The notes beneath the pieces were generated by a model. That model was not told where the DNA came from and searched no databases. It saw only the letters and a program-made list of their open reading frames with translations. A program made the translations under genes and the position numbers. DNA of 64,000 nucleotides from Thermococcus profundus. GTDB lineage: Archaea > Methanobacteriota_B > Thermococci > Thermococcales > Thermococcaceae. This document shows, piece after piece, positions 1 to 8,134 of the stretch. Location of the stretch: assembly GCF_002214585.1 (NCBI RefSeq), contig NZ_CP014862.1:310001-374000 (forward strand). The letters run 5' to 3'. Within the stretch, counting starts at the first letter, position 1, and every line of letters starts with the position of its first letter.

Positions 1-2
1 CT

Positions 3-545
3 TATGGAAGCAGAACCGGAGAGATCGCGCTGGCGGGAGCGGTCTACCACACCTTTAACCACGCCCTCATGAAGGCCCTCCTCTTCCTCATAGCCGGGGT
101 CGTCATACACGAACTCGGGACGAGGAACCTCAACGAGCTGAGCGGTTTAGCGAAAACCATGCCCAAAACCACTTTCGCCTTCCTCATCGGCGCAGCGGCG
201 ATAATAGGAATGCCCCCGCTGAACGGCTTCGCGAGCAAGTGGCTCATCTACGAGAGCTCTGCTATCTTCAACCCCGTCGTTGGTGCGATAGCGATAATCG
301 GCACTGCCTTCTGTACAGCGGCCTACGTCAGGGTTCTCTACACATTCTTCGGAAAGCCGAGTGGAAAGGCAATGAACGCTAGAGATCCGGAGGCGACAAT
401 GCTCTGGCCGATGATAATCCTAGTTTTAGCCATAATCGTCATGGGGCTCTTCCCGTGGCAGATAAGCGACAGAGTCATGATTCCAGCGGCCAAAGCCCTC
501 GAAAACCAGCTTGGGTACGTAGCGACCATAATGGGGGTGGGATGA
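3..545 (+). CDS. mbhH: Mbh hydrogenase antiporter-like subunit MbhH (5' partial)
   Basis: This is the C-terminal 180 residues of a NuoL/M/N-like proton/cation-translocating subunit; the gene begins before the window and is open from base 3. The segment HTFNHALMKALLFL holds the His/Lys-rich transmembrane helix typical of antiporter-like subunits, followed by about four more hydrophobic helices. In the Mbh complex this subunit sits in the membrane arm and couples ferredoxin oxidation and H2 production to ion pumping. The assignment to Mbh rather than Mbx rests on the downstream genes, whose large subunit keeps both NiFe-binding CxxC motifs. The stop overlaps the next start (ATGA at 542-545). 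Confidence 0.9.
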   Translation, partial: YGSRTGEIALAGAVYHTFNHALMKALLFLIAGVVIHELGTRNLNELSGLAKTMPKTTFAFLIGAAAIIGMPPLNGFASKWLIYESSAIFNPVVGAIAIIGTAFCTAAYVRVLYTFFGKPSGKAMNARDPEATMLWPMIILVLAIIVMGLFPWQISDRVMIPAAKALENQLGYVATIMGVG

Positions 546-892
546 TGTTCGGCTACTGGGATGCCCTCTACTTCGTCTTCGTCTTTATCATCGGGCTCAT
601 CCTGGCTTACCTCCTCGACCAATGGGCAAAGAGGAGCGGTATGGGGACGAGGGAAGTCGGGGACGGAACGAAGATATTCATCAGCGGCGAGGATCCAGAA
701 AAGGTTATCCCGGGCTTCGAACACCTTGAGGGCCACTACACGGGAAGGAACGTCATGTGGGGCCTAACCTACGCCCTCAAGAACTTCTTCACCGTGCTCA
801 GGAGAGACCACACCGGCCTGCTCACCGACTACGTGAGCTACCTAGTGATTACGACGGCCTTCGTGCTCGGTGTTCTGTTGATCTGGGGGTGA
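542..892 (+). CDS. mbhI: Mbh hydrogenase subunit MbhI
   Basis: Small membrane protein of about 116 residues with a hydrophobic helix at each end (residues 7-25 and near the C-terminus), in the place MbhI occupies between the antiporter-like subunit and the NuoB-like subunit. In Mbh this subunit is thought to link the membrane and peripheral modules. Two adjacent ATGs (542 and 545) compete: the first overlaps the mbhH stop as ATGA, while the second has better spacing from the GGGGGTGGG ribosome binding site. A longer reading beginning at 455 lies inside mbhH and is not credible. The function is assigned from position and length more than from motifs. Confidence 0.87.
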   Translation: MMFGYWDALYFVFVFIIGLILAYLLDQWAKRSGMGTREVGDGTKIFISGEDPEKVIPGFEHLEGHYTGRNVMWGLTYALKNFFTVLRRDHTGLLTDYVSYLVITTAFVLGVLLIWG

Positions 893-1429
893 ATGGAGAT
901 GGCAATAACCGTTCCCGCTAACCAAAATAACCAAAAATCGGATCCATCCGAGAGGGAGAGGCTAGAGAGGAGGATAGCCCAGCTCTGCCGCTTTATAGGG
1001 AGATCGCCCTGGGTCTTCCACGTAAACAGCGGCTCGTGTAACGGCTGCGACATTGAGATAATAGCGGCCTTAACTCCACGCTACGATGCGGAGCGCTTTG
1101 GGGTCAAGCTCGTTGGTTCGCCGAGGCACGCGGACATACTGGTCGTTACGGGGCCTGTAACCAACCAGAGCCTTGAGAGGGTGAAGCTCGTCTACGAGCA
1201 AACGCCTGAACCCAAAATTGTCATGGCCGTTGGGGCGTGTCCAACGGGCGGGGGCGTCTTCTACGAGAGTCCCTTCACGAACGCGCCGCTCGATAGGATT
1301 ATCCCCGTTGACGTCTACGTCCCGGGCTGCCCGCCGAGGCCTGAGGCGATACTTCAGGGGGTCGTTTTAGCCCTGGAGAAGCTTGCTAAGATGATTAAAG
1401 GGGAAATCCCCGCGGAGGTGGATGAATGA
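893..1429 (+). CDS. mbhJ: Mbh hydrogenase small subunit MbhJ (NuoB-like)
   Basis: Small subunit of the [NiFe] hydrogenase carrying the proximal [4Fe-4S] cluster, homologous to NuoB. Cluster ligands are visible in GSCNGCDIE, VGACPTGG and VPGCPPRPE. It passes electrons from the ferredoxin-side clusters of MbhN to the NiFe site of MbhL. The ATG at 893 follows the mbhI stop directly; the next in-frame ATG at 899 sits six bases after GGTGA and may be the real start (MAITVPANQ). The stop overlaps the mbhK start (ATGA, 1426-1429), which indicates translational coupling. About 178 residues, usual for the family. Confidence 0.94.
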   Translation: MEMAITVPANQNNQKSDPSERERLERRIAQLCRFIGRSPWVFHVNSGSCNGCDIEIIAALTPRYDAERFGVKLVGSPRHADILVVTGPVTNQSLERVKLVYEQTPEPKIVMAVGACPTGGGVFYESPFTNAPLDRIIPVDVYVPGCPPRPEAILQGVVLALEKLAKMIKGEIPAEVDE

Positions 1430-1998
1430 TGCCCGTTGATGAGGTTCACGATCCTGTTGCTGAAGAAGTTAGGGAGCCGACGAAGGCTGAGGAAGTAGCG
1501 AGGAAAATAGCCGAGCGCTTCCCGAGCGCGAGCGTTGAAGTGAAGACCAACAAATGGGGCAGACAGAGGGTCTGGGTGAGGGTTCCGAGGGAGGACTACA
1601 GGGCACTGATGAGGTTCGTCAAAGAACTCGACCCCGAGGCCCACTACTCGATAGGAATCGAGCAGGACTGGGGGGAGGAGCTGGGTTTTCTGGCTCACCT
1701 CGTACTCCACTACAGGGACGCCCCGGCGGTTTCACTCATCGTTGACGTCCACGCCCCTAAGGATGATCCTGTGATCCCCGACATCAGCGACGTCTTCCCT
1801 ATAGCACTCCAGTTCGAGAGGGAGGGCATGGAGATGGTCGGACTCGACTTCGAGGGCGCCCCCGACAAGAGGAAGCTCTTCCTTCCAGATGATTTCCCCG
1901 AGGGCATTTACCCGCTCCGCCTCGATGATAAGGGCGTTTCTGATGAGATGGCGCACAACGCAGGCCATCCCTACTTGTTAGGGGGTGGGAAGAAATGA
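1426..1998 (+). CDS. mbhK: Mbh hydrogenase subunit MbhK (NuoC-like)
   Basis: NuoC-like 190-residue soluble subunit of the peripheral arm. Residues about 55-135 show the NuoC/30-kDa pattern (RVPREDYRALMRFVKEL, then EELGFLAHLV). NuoC-type subunits carry no metal and hold the large subunit against the small one. GGAGGTG at 1414-1420 is a strong ribosome binding site; ATG 1426 overlaps the mbhJ stop and ATG 1429 is a second possibility. The stop overlaps mbhL by four bases. In Mbh, as here, NuoC and NuoD homologues are separate genes rather than a fusion. Confidence 0.93.
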   Translation: MMPVDEVHDPVAEEVREPTKAEEVARKIAERFPSASVEVKTNKWGRQRVWVRVPREDYRALMRFVKELDPEAHYSIGIEQDWGEELGFLAHLVLHYRDAPAVSLIVDVHAPKDDPVIPDISDVFPIALQFEREGMEMVGLDFEGAPDKRKLFLPDDFPEGIYPLRLDDKGVSDEMAHNAGHPYLLGGGKK

Positions 1999-3275
1999 CC
2001 GAAAAGGTCGAATACTGGGTCAAGATGCCCTTCGGCCCGATTCACCCTGGCCTTGAAGAGCCCGAGAAGTTCATACTCACCCTTGATGGTGAAAGGATAG
2101 TCGACGTGGATGTGAAGCTCGGCTACAACCTGCGCGGAATCCAGTGGATAGCCCTGAGGAGGAACTACATTCAAATAATGTACCTCGCCGAGAGGATGTG
2201 CGGGATATGCAGCTTCTCCCACAACCACACCTACACAAGGGCCGTTGAGGAAGCGGCTGGCATAGAAGTTCCGGAGAGGGCCGAGTACATAAGGGTCATC
2301 ATCGGCGAGCTTGAGAGGATACACTCCCACCTCCTCAACCTCGGTGTTCTGGCCCACGACATAGGATACGATACGTTACTCCACCTAACATGGCTGGCAA
2401 GGGAGAAGGTCATGGACACACTTGAGGCAGTCTCCGGGAACCGTGTTAACTACTCGATGGTCACGATAGGCGGCGTGAGGAGGGACATAGACGAGAAGAA
2501 GAGGAAAGTCATCGAGGAGATGATAAAGTACTACAGGGAGGTCTTCCCGCAGATAGAGGATGCATTCCTCCACGATCCGACGATAGAGGCCCGTTTCAGG
2601 GACACAGCTGTTATAAGCAAGCGCGTTGCCCTGGAGCAGGGTGCCGTCGGACCAACCGGAAGGGGAAGCGGGATAAGGGACGACGCCCGCTGGAGCGAGA
2701 GGCTTGGGGTTTACCCGGATCTCGGCATAAAGCCGGTCATGCCGCAGGACGTAACCGGGGAGAGGCCGAGGGGGGACGTCTTTGACAGGATGGCGGTCAG
2801 GATAGGCGAACTCTACCAGAGCCTCGAACTTATAGAGCATGCCCTTGATGCCATGCCGGCTGGGCCTGTAAAGGCCTTCCCGAAGGACAACGTCCTCTAC
2901 GCCAAGCTTAGACTGATGGTTGACGGAGAGGGAATAGGCAGGTACGAGGCGCCGAGGGGAGAGCTGGTACACTACGTCCGCGGAAAGAAGGGAAGCGATA
3001 AGCCGCTCCGCTGGAAGCCGAGGGAGCCGACCTTCCCGAACCTCTTCTCGGTTGCTAGGGGAGTCATAGGCGACCAGGTGGCGGACTTCGTGGTTGCGGT
3101 TGCCTCAATAGACCCGTGCCTGAGCTGTACGGACAGGGTCGCCGTTGTGAAGGACGGGAAGAAGAGAGTTCTGACCGAGAAGGACCTCCTGAGGGAGTCG
3201 ATAAAGAAGACGCGCGAGATAAACCCCGATATCAAGGGCGACCCGAGCCCGCTTGGAGTGGGGTGTGCGAGGTGA
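1995..3275 (+). CDS. mbhL: Mbh hydrogenase large subunit MbhL ([NiFe] site, NuoD-like)
   Basis: Catalytic large subunit that reduces protons to H2 with electrons from ferredoxin. Both CxxC pairs that hold the NiFe centre are present: Cys69/Cys72 in ERMCGICSFSH and Cys375/Cys378 in DPCLSCTDR. Complex I NuoD and the sulfur-linked MbxL lack one or both pairs, so this is a true hydrogenase. The length of 426 residues fits the family. The C-terminus ends soon after the second CxxC, so the long His-ending extension that is cleaved during maturation of many NiFe hydrogenases is absent, as usual in this group. The start overlaps the mbhK stop (ATGA). Confidence 0.97.
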   Translation: MTEKVEYWVKMPFGPIHPGLEEPEKFILTLDGERIVDVDVKLGYNLRGIQWIALRRNYIQIMYLAERMCGICSFSHNHTYTRAVEEAAGIEVPERAEYIRVIIGELERIHSHLLNLGVLAHDIGYDTLLHLTWLAREKVMDTLEAVSGNRVNYSMVTIGGVRRDIDEKKRKVIEEMIKYYREVFPQIEDAFLHDPTIEARFRDTAVISKRVALEQGAVGPTGRGSGIRDDARWSERLGVYPDLGIKPVMPQDVTGERPRGDVFDRMAVRIGELYQSLELIEHALDAMPAGPVKAFPKDNVLYAKLRLMVDGEGIGRYEAPRGELVHYVRGKKGSDKPLRWKPREPTFPNLFSVARGVIGDQVADFVVAVASIDPCLSCTDRVAVVKDGKKRVLTEKDLLRESIKKTREINPDIKGDPSPLGVGCAR

Positions 3276-3279
3276 TAGC

Positions 3280-4272
3280 ATGGACGTGGTGAGCGGCATA
3301 GTCTACCCGGTCGCGGGCCTCCTCGGCCTCTACGCCTTCGTTTCGCTCGCTTCCCTCGTCTGGGAGGGGATAGACAGGAAGCTGGTCGCTAGGATGCAGA
3401 GGAGGATCGGCCCGCCTATACTCCAGCCGGTTTATGACTTCCTCAAGTTGGCCAGCAAGGAAACCATAATCCCGAACACCGCGAACTACATGTTCAGGGC
3501 TGCTCCAGTACTGGCTTTAGCTACCGCCATAGCGCTCTTAGCCTACACTCCAATGGGATTCACACCGATTTTGGCGAGCAAAGGAGATGTTATCGTCTTC
3601 ATCTACCTCCTAACCCTCATCAGCTTCTTCAAGATGCTCGGTGCGATAAGCTCAGGGAACCCGTACGCCAAGATAGGTGCCGCGAGGGAAGCGACGATAA
3701 TGGTCTCAAGAGAACCCGCGATGATGCTGGCGATATTCACCATAATGTGGCGCATAGGAAAGCTTGGCGTTGATAAGCCCTTCAGCATGGGAACCTTCTA
3801 TCAGCACAACATCTGGGAGATAGGAACGCCTATGAGCTTCGTAGGAGCTGTGATACTCCTCTACGTCTTCGCCGTCTGGCTGGCGAGCGAGATAGAGGTC
3901 GGGTTCTTCAACATACCCGATGCCGAGGAGGAGATAGCGGAGGGACTCCTCGTCGAGTACAGCGGAAGGTATCTAGCCTTGCTCAAGCTGACGCACTCGA
4001 TAAAGGCATTCATATCAGCCTCTCTCGTGGTGGCGATATTCTTCCCCTGGGGGATATCGGGCTACTTCGGGCTTACTGGCCTCTCAGCGAACGCTATAGA
4101 CCTGCTCTTCCACACGCTTAAGGTCTTCGCCCTCCTCTTCGTCGTCCAGAGCATCTTTAGAGCAGTAACGGGAAGGCTGAAGATAACGCAAGCAGTGGAC
4201 TTCCTCTGGAAGAACGTCTTCCTTGCCTCTCTGGTCGGCTCGCTTCTCATGGCGATGGAGGTGATAATGTGA
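3280..4272 (+). CDS. mbhM: Mbh hydrogenase membrane subunit MbhM (NuoH-like)
   Basis: NuoH-like integral membrane subunit of 330 residues with about eight hydrophobic helices; it anchors the hydrogenase module to the membrane arm. Family signatures include RRIGPPILQP near residue 45, KEAT-like and AAREATIMVSREP segments, and the acidic loop EIEVGFFNIPDAEEEIAEG. ATG 3280 is chosen because GAGGTGATAG lies just before it; a reading from 3253 would begin inside mbhL. The stop overlaps the mbhN start. Confidence 0.95.
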   Translation: MDVVSGIVYPVAGLLGLYAFVSLASLVWEGIDRKLVARMQRRIGPPILQPVYDFLKLASKETIIPNTANYMFRAAPVLALATAIALLAYTPMGFTPILASKGDVIVFIYLLTLISFFKMLGAISSGNPYAKIGAAREATIMVSREPAMMLAIFTIMWRIGKLGVDKPFSMGTFYQHNIWEIGTPMSFVGAVILLYVFAVWLASEIEVGFFNIPDAEEEIAEGLLVEYSGRYLALLKLTHSIKAFISASLVVAIFFPWGISGYFGLTGLSANAIDLLFHTLKVFALLFVVQSIFRAVTGRLKITQAVDFLWKNVFLASLVGSLLMAMEVIM

Positions 4273-4691
4273 AAACTCCAATCCTCGTCCCAGTGGTACT
4301 CAGGAACCTCTTCAAGAGGCCAGCGACCAACCGCTTTCCAGAGACGGAGCCGGTGCCAATTCCTGAGGACTTCAGGGGGATGATAACCTACAACGTGGAC
4401 AAGTGCGTCGGCTGTAGGATGTGCGTCAACGTCTGCCCGGCTGGGGTCTTTGTATACTTGCCCGAGATAAGGAAAGTGGCCCTCTGGACCGCCCGTTGTA
4501 TCTACTGCGGCCAGTGCGTTGACGTCTGCCCAACTGGGGCGCTCCAGCTCAGCAAGGACTTCCTCCTGGCAAGCTACGACAACTACGAAGACAGGTTTAT
4601 TCCACTGAAGCCAGAGGAGGTCGAGGAGATAAAGAGGAAGCTCGAGGAGCAGAAGAAGGCGAAGGAGGCCGCGAAGAAGGAAAAGGCTTGA
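4269..4691 (+). CDS. mbhN: Mbh hydrogenase ferredoxin-like subunit MbhN (NuoI-like)
   Basis: NuoI-like protein of 140 residues with two [4Fe-4S] binding motifs, CVGCRMCVNVCP and CIYCGQCVDVCP, that take electrons from reduced ferredoxin and feed the proximal cluster in MbhJ. The last 25 residues form a Lys/Glu-rich charged tail. The start overlaps mbhM by four bases. It is the last gene of the operon; a T-rich run follows and the next gene converges from the opposite strand. Confidence 0.95.
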   Translation: MKTPILVPVVLRNLFKRPATNRFPETEPVPIPEDFRGMITYNVDKCVGCRMCVNVCPAGVFVYLPEIRKVALWTARCIYCGQCVDVCPTGALQLSKDFLLASYDNYEDRFIPLKPEEVEEIKRKLEEQKKAKEAAKKEKA

Positions 4692-4704
4692 CTTTTCTTT
4701 TATT
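4690..4704 (+). terminator. T-rich end of the mbh operon
   Basis: A pyrimidine/T-rich run (CTTTTCTTTTATTC) directly follows the mbhN stop in the eight-base gap before a convergent gene. Archaeal RNA polymerase terminates on such oligo-T tracts. No hairpin is seen. Confidence 0.35.
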
Positions 4705-5185
4705 CTTCAGTGATTCCCATTTTGATTGCCAGGGCCTTCAGGGCCTCATAGTGTCCCCTTTCAGCCTTTGCCAATTTTAGATAGACCTTCTTGAGCTCCT
4801 CGTTCTTGCACTCGTCAGCGAGCTTTCTATATATCGTCTCGGCCAGCTTCTCGCTCTCCATAGCTATTTTGAGGACATCCTCTAGGTCTTCGATCTTCCA
4901 GAACTTTCCGAGAACGTTGAGGGATTCAACATTCGCTATGTTGACTTCAGCCAGCTTGTCTCCATAGTTCTCGCGGTAGACCTTGTACAGCTCGTCGCCG
5001 TGTCTTTTTGACTCATCCCCAAGCCTCTTGAACGTGTCCACCACATCTTTGGGAAGGCCGAGTTCTCTGGCCCTCTTGGCCAGTATCCAGTAGGTTTCCG
5101 CCTCTTCATATTCCCCCTTTATCCAGTAGCTCAACAGCTCCCTCTCGTTCAGCTTCCTTATCTCGTTGAGGATTTCCACGACCAT
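4700..5185 (-). CDS. ferritin-like (rubrerythrin-family) protein 2
   Basis: Four-helix ferritin-like protein of 161 residues, likely a diiron protein for peroxide or oxygen defence or iron handling. Acidic helices include YEEAETYWILAKRAREL and ESEKLAETIYRKLADE, and the C-terminal helix has a canonical ExxH in AERGHYEAL. The first helix pair has ESKRH, where the acidic residue lies four rather than three positions before the His, so metal binding is not certain. The start at 5185 is set by GGTGATTGAA, which overlaps the stop of the upstream paralogue; an upstream ATG at 5206 lies inside that gene. It is the last gene of a four-gene leftward operon. Confidence 0.8.
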   Translation of the reverse strand: MVVEILNEIRKLNERELLSYWIKGEYEEAETYWILAKRARELGLPKDVVDTFKRLGDESKRHGDELYKVYRENYGDKLAEVNIANVESLNVLGKFWKIEDLEDVLKIAMESEKLAETIYRKLADECKNEELKKVYLKLAKAERGHYEALKALAIKMGITEE

Positions 5186-5186
5186 T

Positions 5187-5666
5187 TCAATCACCCAGCT
5201 TTTCATATTCGCCCTTCAGGGCCTCGTAGTGGTTCTTCTCAACCTCCGCGAGCTTGAGGTAGAGTTCTTTCAGCTTCTCGTCCTTCACCTTCTCGGCGAG
5301 AATCCTGTAAACCTTGTGGGCCGTCAGCTCGCTCTCCATCGCCGCCTCAAGAACTTCCTTTATCTGATCTGCCCTCTCGAACTTGCTGAGGACCGGAAGA
5401 ACCTCCACTGGAGGAACGTCCGTCTTCGGTTCCCTTGAAAAGCTCTCCCTGAATATCTTCGTCAGCTCCTCGGCGTGTCTCTGGGAGTCCTTTGAGAGCT
5501 TTTCAAAGACCTTAACGATGCTCTCCCCCAAGCCAAGAGCTCTGGCTCTCTCGGCGAGTTCTTTGTAGAGCTTTGCTTCCTCCTTCTCCCCGCTTATCCA
5601 GTATGCGAGGGCTTCCTCGTAGCTCAGATTTTCCAGTTTTCCTATAACCTCATCAACTTCCATCAT
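5187..5666 (-). CDS. ferritin-like (rubrerythrin-family) protein 1
   Basis: Paralogue of the next gene, 159 residues, with the same four-helix layout: YWISGEKEEAKLYKELAERAR, DSQRHAEEL, MESELTAHKVYRILAE and VEKNHYEAL. The last motif gives a canonical ExxH; the first lacks a Glu at the expected place. Start 5666 (or 5663) follows GGGGATGAT inside the end of the ASCH gene, so the two genes overlap by about 14 bases and are probably coupled. Tandem ferritin-like genes may form a heteromeric shell or act on different substrates; nothing in the sequence decides this. Confidence 0.78.
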   Translation of the reverse strand: MMEVDEVIGKLENLSYEEALAYWISGEKEEAKLYKELAERARALGLGESIVKVFEKLSKDSQRHAEELTKIFRESFSREPKTDVPPVEVLPVLSKFERADQIKEVLEAAMESELTAHKVYRILAEKVKDEKLKELYLKLAEVEKNHYEALKGEYEKLGD

Positions 5667-6012
5667 TTTGATCATCCCCCATCCATCCAACTGGCTCTAC
5701 TTCTATCGCCGCCACACCGTACTTCTTCTCCTTCTCCTCGGAATAAAACCTTCGGTACACAGCAACGCCGTCATCGATGCTCTCAATACCGGGCAGGACG
5801 TTCTCTATGCCCTCCGATTCTAGCATCTCCCTGAAGGACGAGTAGACCCTCAGATCCTTGACGACGCACATGAGCTTGTTTTCGAAGATTATCGTGTCAC
5901 CCGGCCTGATCTTCTGCCTCTTCTCGTCGTAGAGCCTTCCCTCGATTTTCTTTTCCCCCTCGGCTATCGCCTTCAGGTATTCCTCCTGGAGGCCCATTCT
6001 CCACGTTGCCAT
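5653..6012 (-). CDS. ASCH domain protein
   Basis: A 119-residue protein with the ASCH fold, a PUA-like beta barrel. The signature segment is IEGRLYDEKRQKIRPGDTI near residues 22-40, preceded by a GLQEEYLKAI helix. Family members bind RNA or modified nucleosides; some small bacterial ones are amidohydrolases of N4-acetylcytidine and others act as ribonucleases. Which applies here cannot be read from the sequence. GAGGTGATCCC lies right before ATG 6012, a textbook ribosome binding site. It sits nine bases after the flavoprotein gene in the same operon. Confidence 0.85.
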   Translation of the reverse strand: MATWRMGLQEEYLKAIAEGEKKIEGRLYDEKRQKIRPGDTIIFENKLMCVVKDLRVYSSFREMLESEGIENVLPGIESIDDGVAVYRRFYSEEKEKKYGVAAIEVEPVGWMGDDQNDGS

Positions 6013-6021
6013 GGGATCACC

Positions 6022-7134
6022 TCACACCAGCGCTCTTATCAGGCTCGGACTTATCCGCAGGAGCGAGGCCAGCAGGCGGGGCTTCTTTGCAAGGGCCTTG
6101 AAGGTTCTGAGGTGGTCATCGAAGTCCGCGTGGTTCTCTATGACCTCCCTCGCCTCCTCGCTCCCGAGAACCTCAAAGACCCTCTCTATGCCCTCCTGGC
6201 TCATCCCTTTGAAGATCCTCCTGACCTTTAGGCCAAAGGCTATCTGCTTCTTTATCCCCGCGCAGGCCCTCTCGTACTCGCTCAGATCTCCTGACAGTAT
6301 CGCCCTTGCGAGGTGGTGCGCGCAGAGGGCACCAAACACTATCCCCCCGGCGGTTGTGGGTTTTACCTGGAGGGCGGCGTCCCCAAGTAGCGCCACGTTT
6401 TCCCTTACCCACGGCTGCCTCCACCCGAGGCCCACCGAACCCGCCTTGAACTCGATTATTGAGGTCGGTTTCAGCCCCCTATCAGTCAGAAACCTCCTGA
6501 AGGATTCCAGGCTTCCGAATGTTCCGACCCTCGCAACGTCCCCGCTTACGGGCGTTACCCAGAAGAAGAACTCGGGGTTTACCTCTTTGTTTATCCAGAC
6601 CTCCGTAAAGTCTTTATTAAATTCTCCCACAATCTCCGCTTCGTATCCTTTGAGGAACTCGGCCTCGCTTTTCGCCCCAATCCCCTTCGCCACTGTGCTC
6701 GCCACTCCGTCGGCCCCGACGTAGAAATCGGCCTCGATCTCGAATGTCTCGTTGAGGTGCTGGAGCTTTGCCCTCCCGTTTTTGAAGCCCAGAAAAGACG
6801 TGCCCATGAAGTAGTCAACGCCCCTCTTTACTGCCCTCTTCGCCAGTCCCGCTTCAAAGACCTTTCTGTCAACCACGTAGGCCTGGGGCGTCTCCCTCTC
6901 TATCTGGAAGCTCTGGATCTTGGAGTAGAACACCGCCCCGCGGAGCTCGTTCAGCACCGCCTCGCCCGGAAAATCGAGCTTCTCAAAGCTCTCGGCTCCT
7001 ATGATTCCTGTGCAGGCTTTGCCCCCAAAGCTTCTCTTTTTCTCCACGACGGCGACGTCGAGTTTCCTACCGAGGAGCTGTGCAAGATAATTCCCTGCCG
7101 GCCCTCCCCCGATGATGAGAACGTCGTATCTCAT
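6022..7134 (-). CDS. geranylgeranyl reductase family FAD-dependent oxidoreductase
   Basis: FAD flavoprotein of 370 residues. The N-terminus MRYDVLIIGGGPAGNYLAQ is a dinucleotide-binding GxGxxG motif; further FAD motifs are DFYVGADG near residue 145 and VALLGDAALQVKPTTAGGI near residue 270. This is the geranylgeranyl-reductase/digeranylgeranylglycerophospholipid-reductase superfamily. In archaea these enzymes saturate isoprenoid chains of membrane lipids, but Thermococcales have several copies, so the exact substrate is open. A GACTG..CTG pocket signature of the lipid enzymes appears only loosely (KACTGIIG). Start 7134 follows GAGGGGTGAGC; a longer reading to 7308 would cross the divergent pcp gene. 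It is the first gene of the operon. Confidence 0.85.
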   Translation of the reverse strand: MRYDVLIIGGGPAGNYLAQLLGRKLDVAVVEKKRSFGGKACTGIIGAESFEKLDFPGEAVLNELRGAVFYSKIQSFQIERETPQAYVVDRKVFEAGLAKRAVKRGVDYFMGTSFLGFKNGRAKLQHLNETFEIEADFYVGADGVASTVAKGIGAKSEAEFLKGYEAEIVGEFNKDFTEVWINKEVNPEFFFWVTPVSGDVARVGTFGSLESFRRFLTDRGLKPTSIIEFKAGSVGLGWRQPWVRENVALLGDAALQVKPTTAGGIVFGALCAHHLARAILSGDLSEYERACAGIKKQIAFGLKVRRIFKGMSQEGIERVFEVLGSEEAREVIENHADFDDHLRTFKALAKKPRLLASLLRISPSLIRALV

Positions 7135-7155
7135 GCTCACCCCTCTGAGGGTGTG

Positions 7156-7167
7156 GTTTTTTAAGCC
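7156..7167. promoter_or_regulatory. shared divergent TATA region of the flavoprotein operon and pcp
   Basis: The 60-base gap between the two divergent genes holds GGTTTTTTAAGC, which reads as a TATA-like element on both strands. It lies about 28 bases before ATG 7134 on the minus strand and about 32 before ATG 7195 on the plus strand. Confidence 0.5.
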
Positions 7168-7194
7168 TAAAAACCTAACCTCTCCGGTGGTTCT

Positions 7195-7800
7195 ATGAAG
7201 GTGTTGGTTACGGGCTTCGAGCCTTTTGGCGGTGAAAAAATAAACCCTTCGTGGGAAGCGGTGAAGTCCCTCCCCGATGAGATAGAGGGTGCAGAGGTTT
7301 TGAAGCACCGGCTTCCCGTGACGTTCAGGGGCGTCAGGGAGATTCTCCCGAGGCTGATCGTGGAGACAAGACCTGACGTTGTAATCCTCACCGGCCAGGC
7401 CGGCGGAAGGCCCAACATAACCGTGGAGAGGGTTGCGATAAACGTTATGGACTCGACGATGCCCGACAACGAAGGATACAAGCCTGAGGACGAGCCCGTC
7501 TTCGAGGGCGCCCCCGCGGCCTACTTTTCAACGCTCCCCATAAAGGCAATCGTGAACGCCCTGCGGGAGGCGAGAATCCCGGCCGCGGTCTCGAACACCG
7601 CGGGAACCTACGTTTGCAACACCGCCATGTTTACGGCCCTTCACACGATAGCCGTCGCTGGAATGGAAACTAGGGCTGGCTTCGTGCACGTACCCTTCAG
7701 CCACGAGCAGGCCCTAGACAAGCCGAGGCCCTCTATGTCCATGGAAACGATAGAAAAAGCTGTCGAGATAGCCGTCAGAGCATCGATCAGAGTTCGTTGA
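7195..7800 (+). CDS. pcp: pyroglutamyl-peptidase I (pyrrolidone-carboxylate peptidase)
   Basis: Cysteine peptidase of family C15 that removes N-terminal pyroglutamate from peptides in the cytoplasm. The catalytic triad is visible: Glu78 in NITVERVAIN, Cys141 in AGTYVCNT and His165 in GFVHVPF. The N-terminus VLVTGFEPFGG is the family signature. At 201 residues it is close to other Thermococcales Pcp proteins, which are tetramers. ATG 7195 follows GGTGGTTCT. The 3' end overlaps the convergent downstream gene by 14 bases. Confidence 0.96.
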   Translation: MKVLVTGFEPFGGEKINPSWEAVKSLPDEIEGAEVLKHRLPVTFRGVREILPRLIVETRPDVVILTGQAGGRPNITVERVAINVMDSTMPDNEGYKPEDEPVFEGAPAAYFSTLPIKAIVNALREARIPAAVSNTAGTYVCNTAMFTALHTIAVAGMETRAGFVHVPFSHEQALDKPRPSMSMETIEKAVEIAVRASIRVR

Positions 7801-8113
7801 AGTCGATCTCGTATGAAACCGACCCGTTGAAGCTCTGGGCTTCTTTGAACCTTGCTATGAGCGCGCTCAGGGATTCTATAAGCGCCCCCCTGATCTCTCC
7901 CATAATCTTCTCTGCGCTCTCCCTGGTTTGGAGTTCAAAGGACTTTTCCCTGAGCTCCGAGAGTTTAATGTCCTCCCCGTTTATTCTGATGATGGGATCC
8001 AGACCGTTGACAACGTTCCTGAGTTCCTCGTCGAACTCCAGCTCCCTGACGCGGACCCGGTATATCCCGGAGAGGAGGTCGTACTCCTTGTCGAAGACAA
8101 CCCTCATCTTCAT
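7787..8113 (-). CDS. conserved hypothetical protein
   Basis: Charged 108-residue protein without a recognised domain. The N-terminal half (VVFDKEYDLLSGIYRVRVRELEFDEEL) looks like beta strands and the middle like a helix (RESAEKIMGEIRGALIESL). No signal peptide or membrane segment. ATG 8113 or 8107 follows GGTGGTAAC, which supports the minus-strand reading over the antisense one. It is divergent from the DUF460 gene across a short region holding a perfect inverted repeat, and convergent with pcp. Confidence 0.65.
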   Translation of the reverse strand: MKMRVVFDKEYDLLSGIYRVRVRELEFDEELRNVVNGLDPIIRINGEDIKLSELREKSFELQTRESAEKIMGEIRGALIESLSALIARFKEAQSFNGSVSYEIDFNEL

Positions 8114-8134
8114 GTTACCACCATTTCCCTATGT

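Noticed and set aside
1-4691. Assignment as Mbx (sulfane sulfur reductase) or Mrp antiporter
   Set aside because: The large subunit keeps both NiFe-binding CxxC pairs, which Mbx lacks, and the gene order matches mbhH-mbhN.
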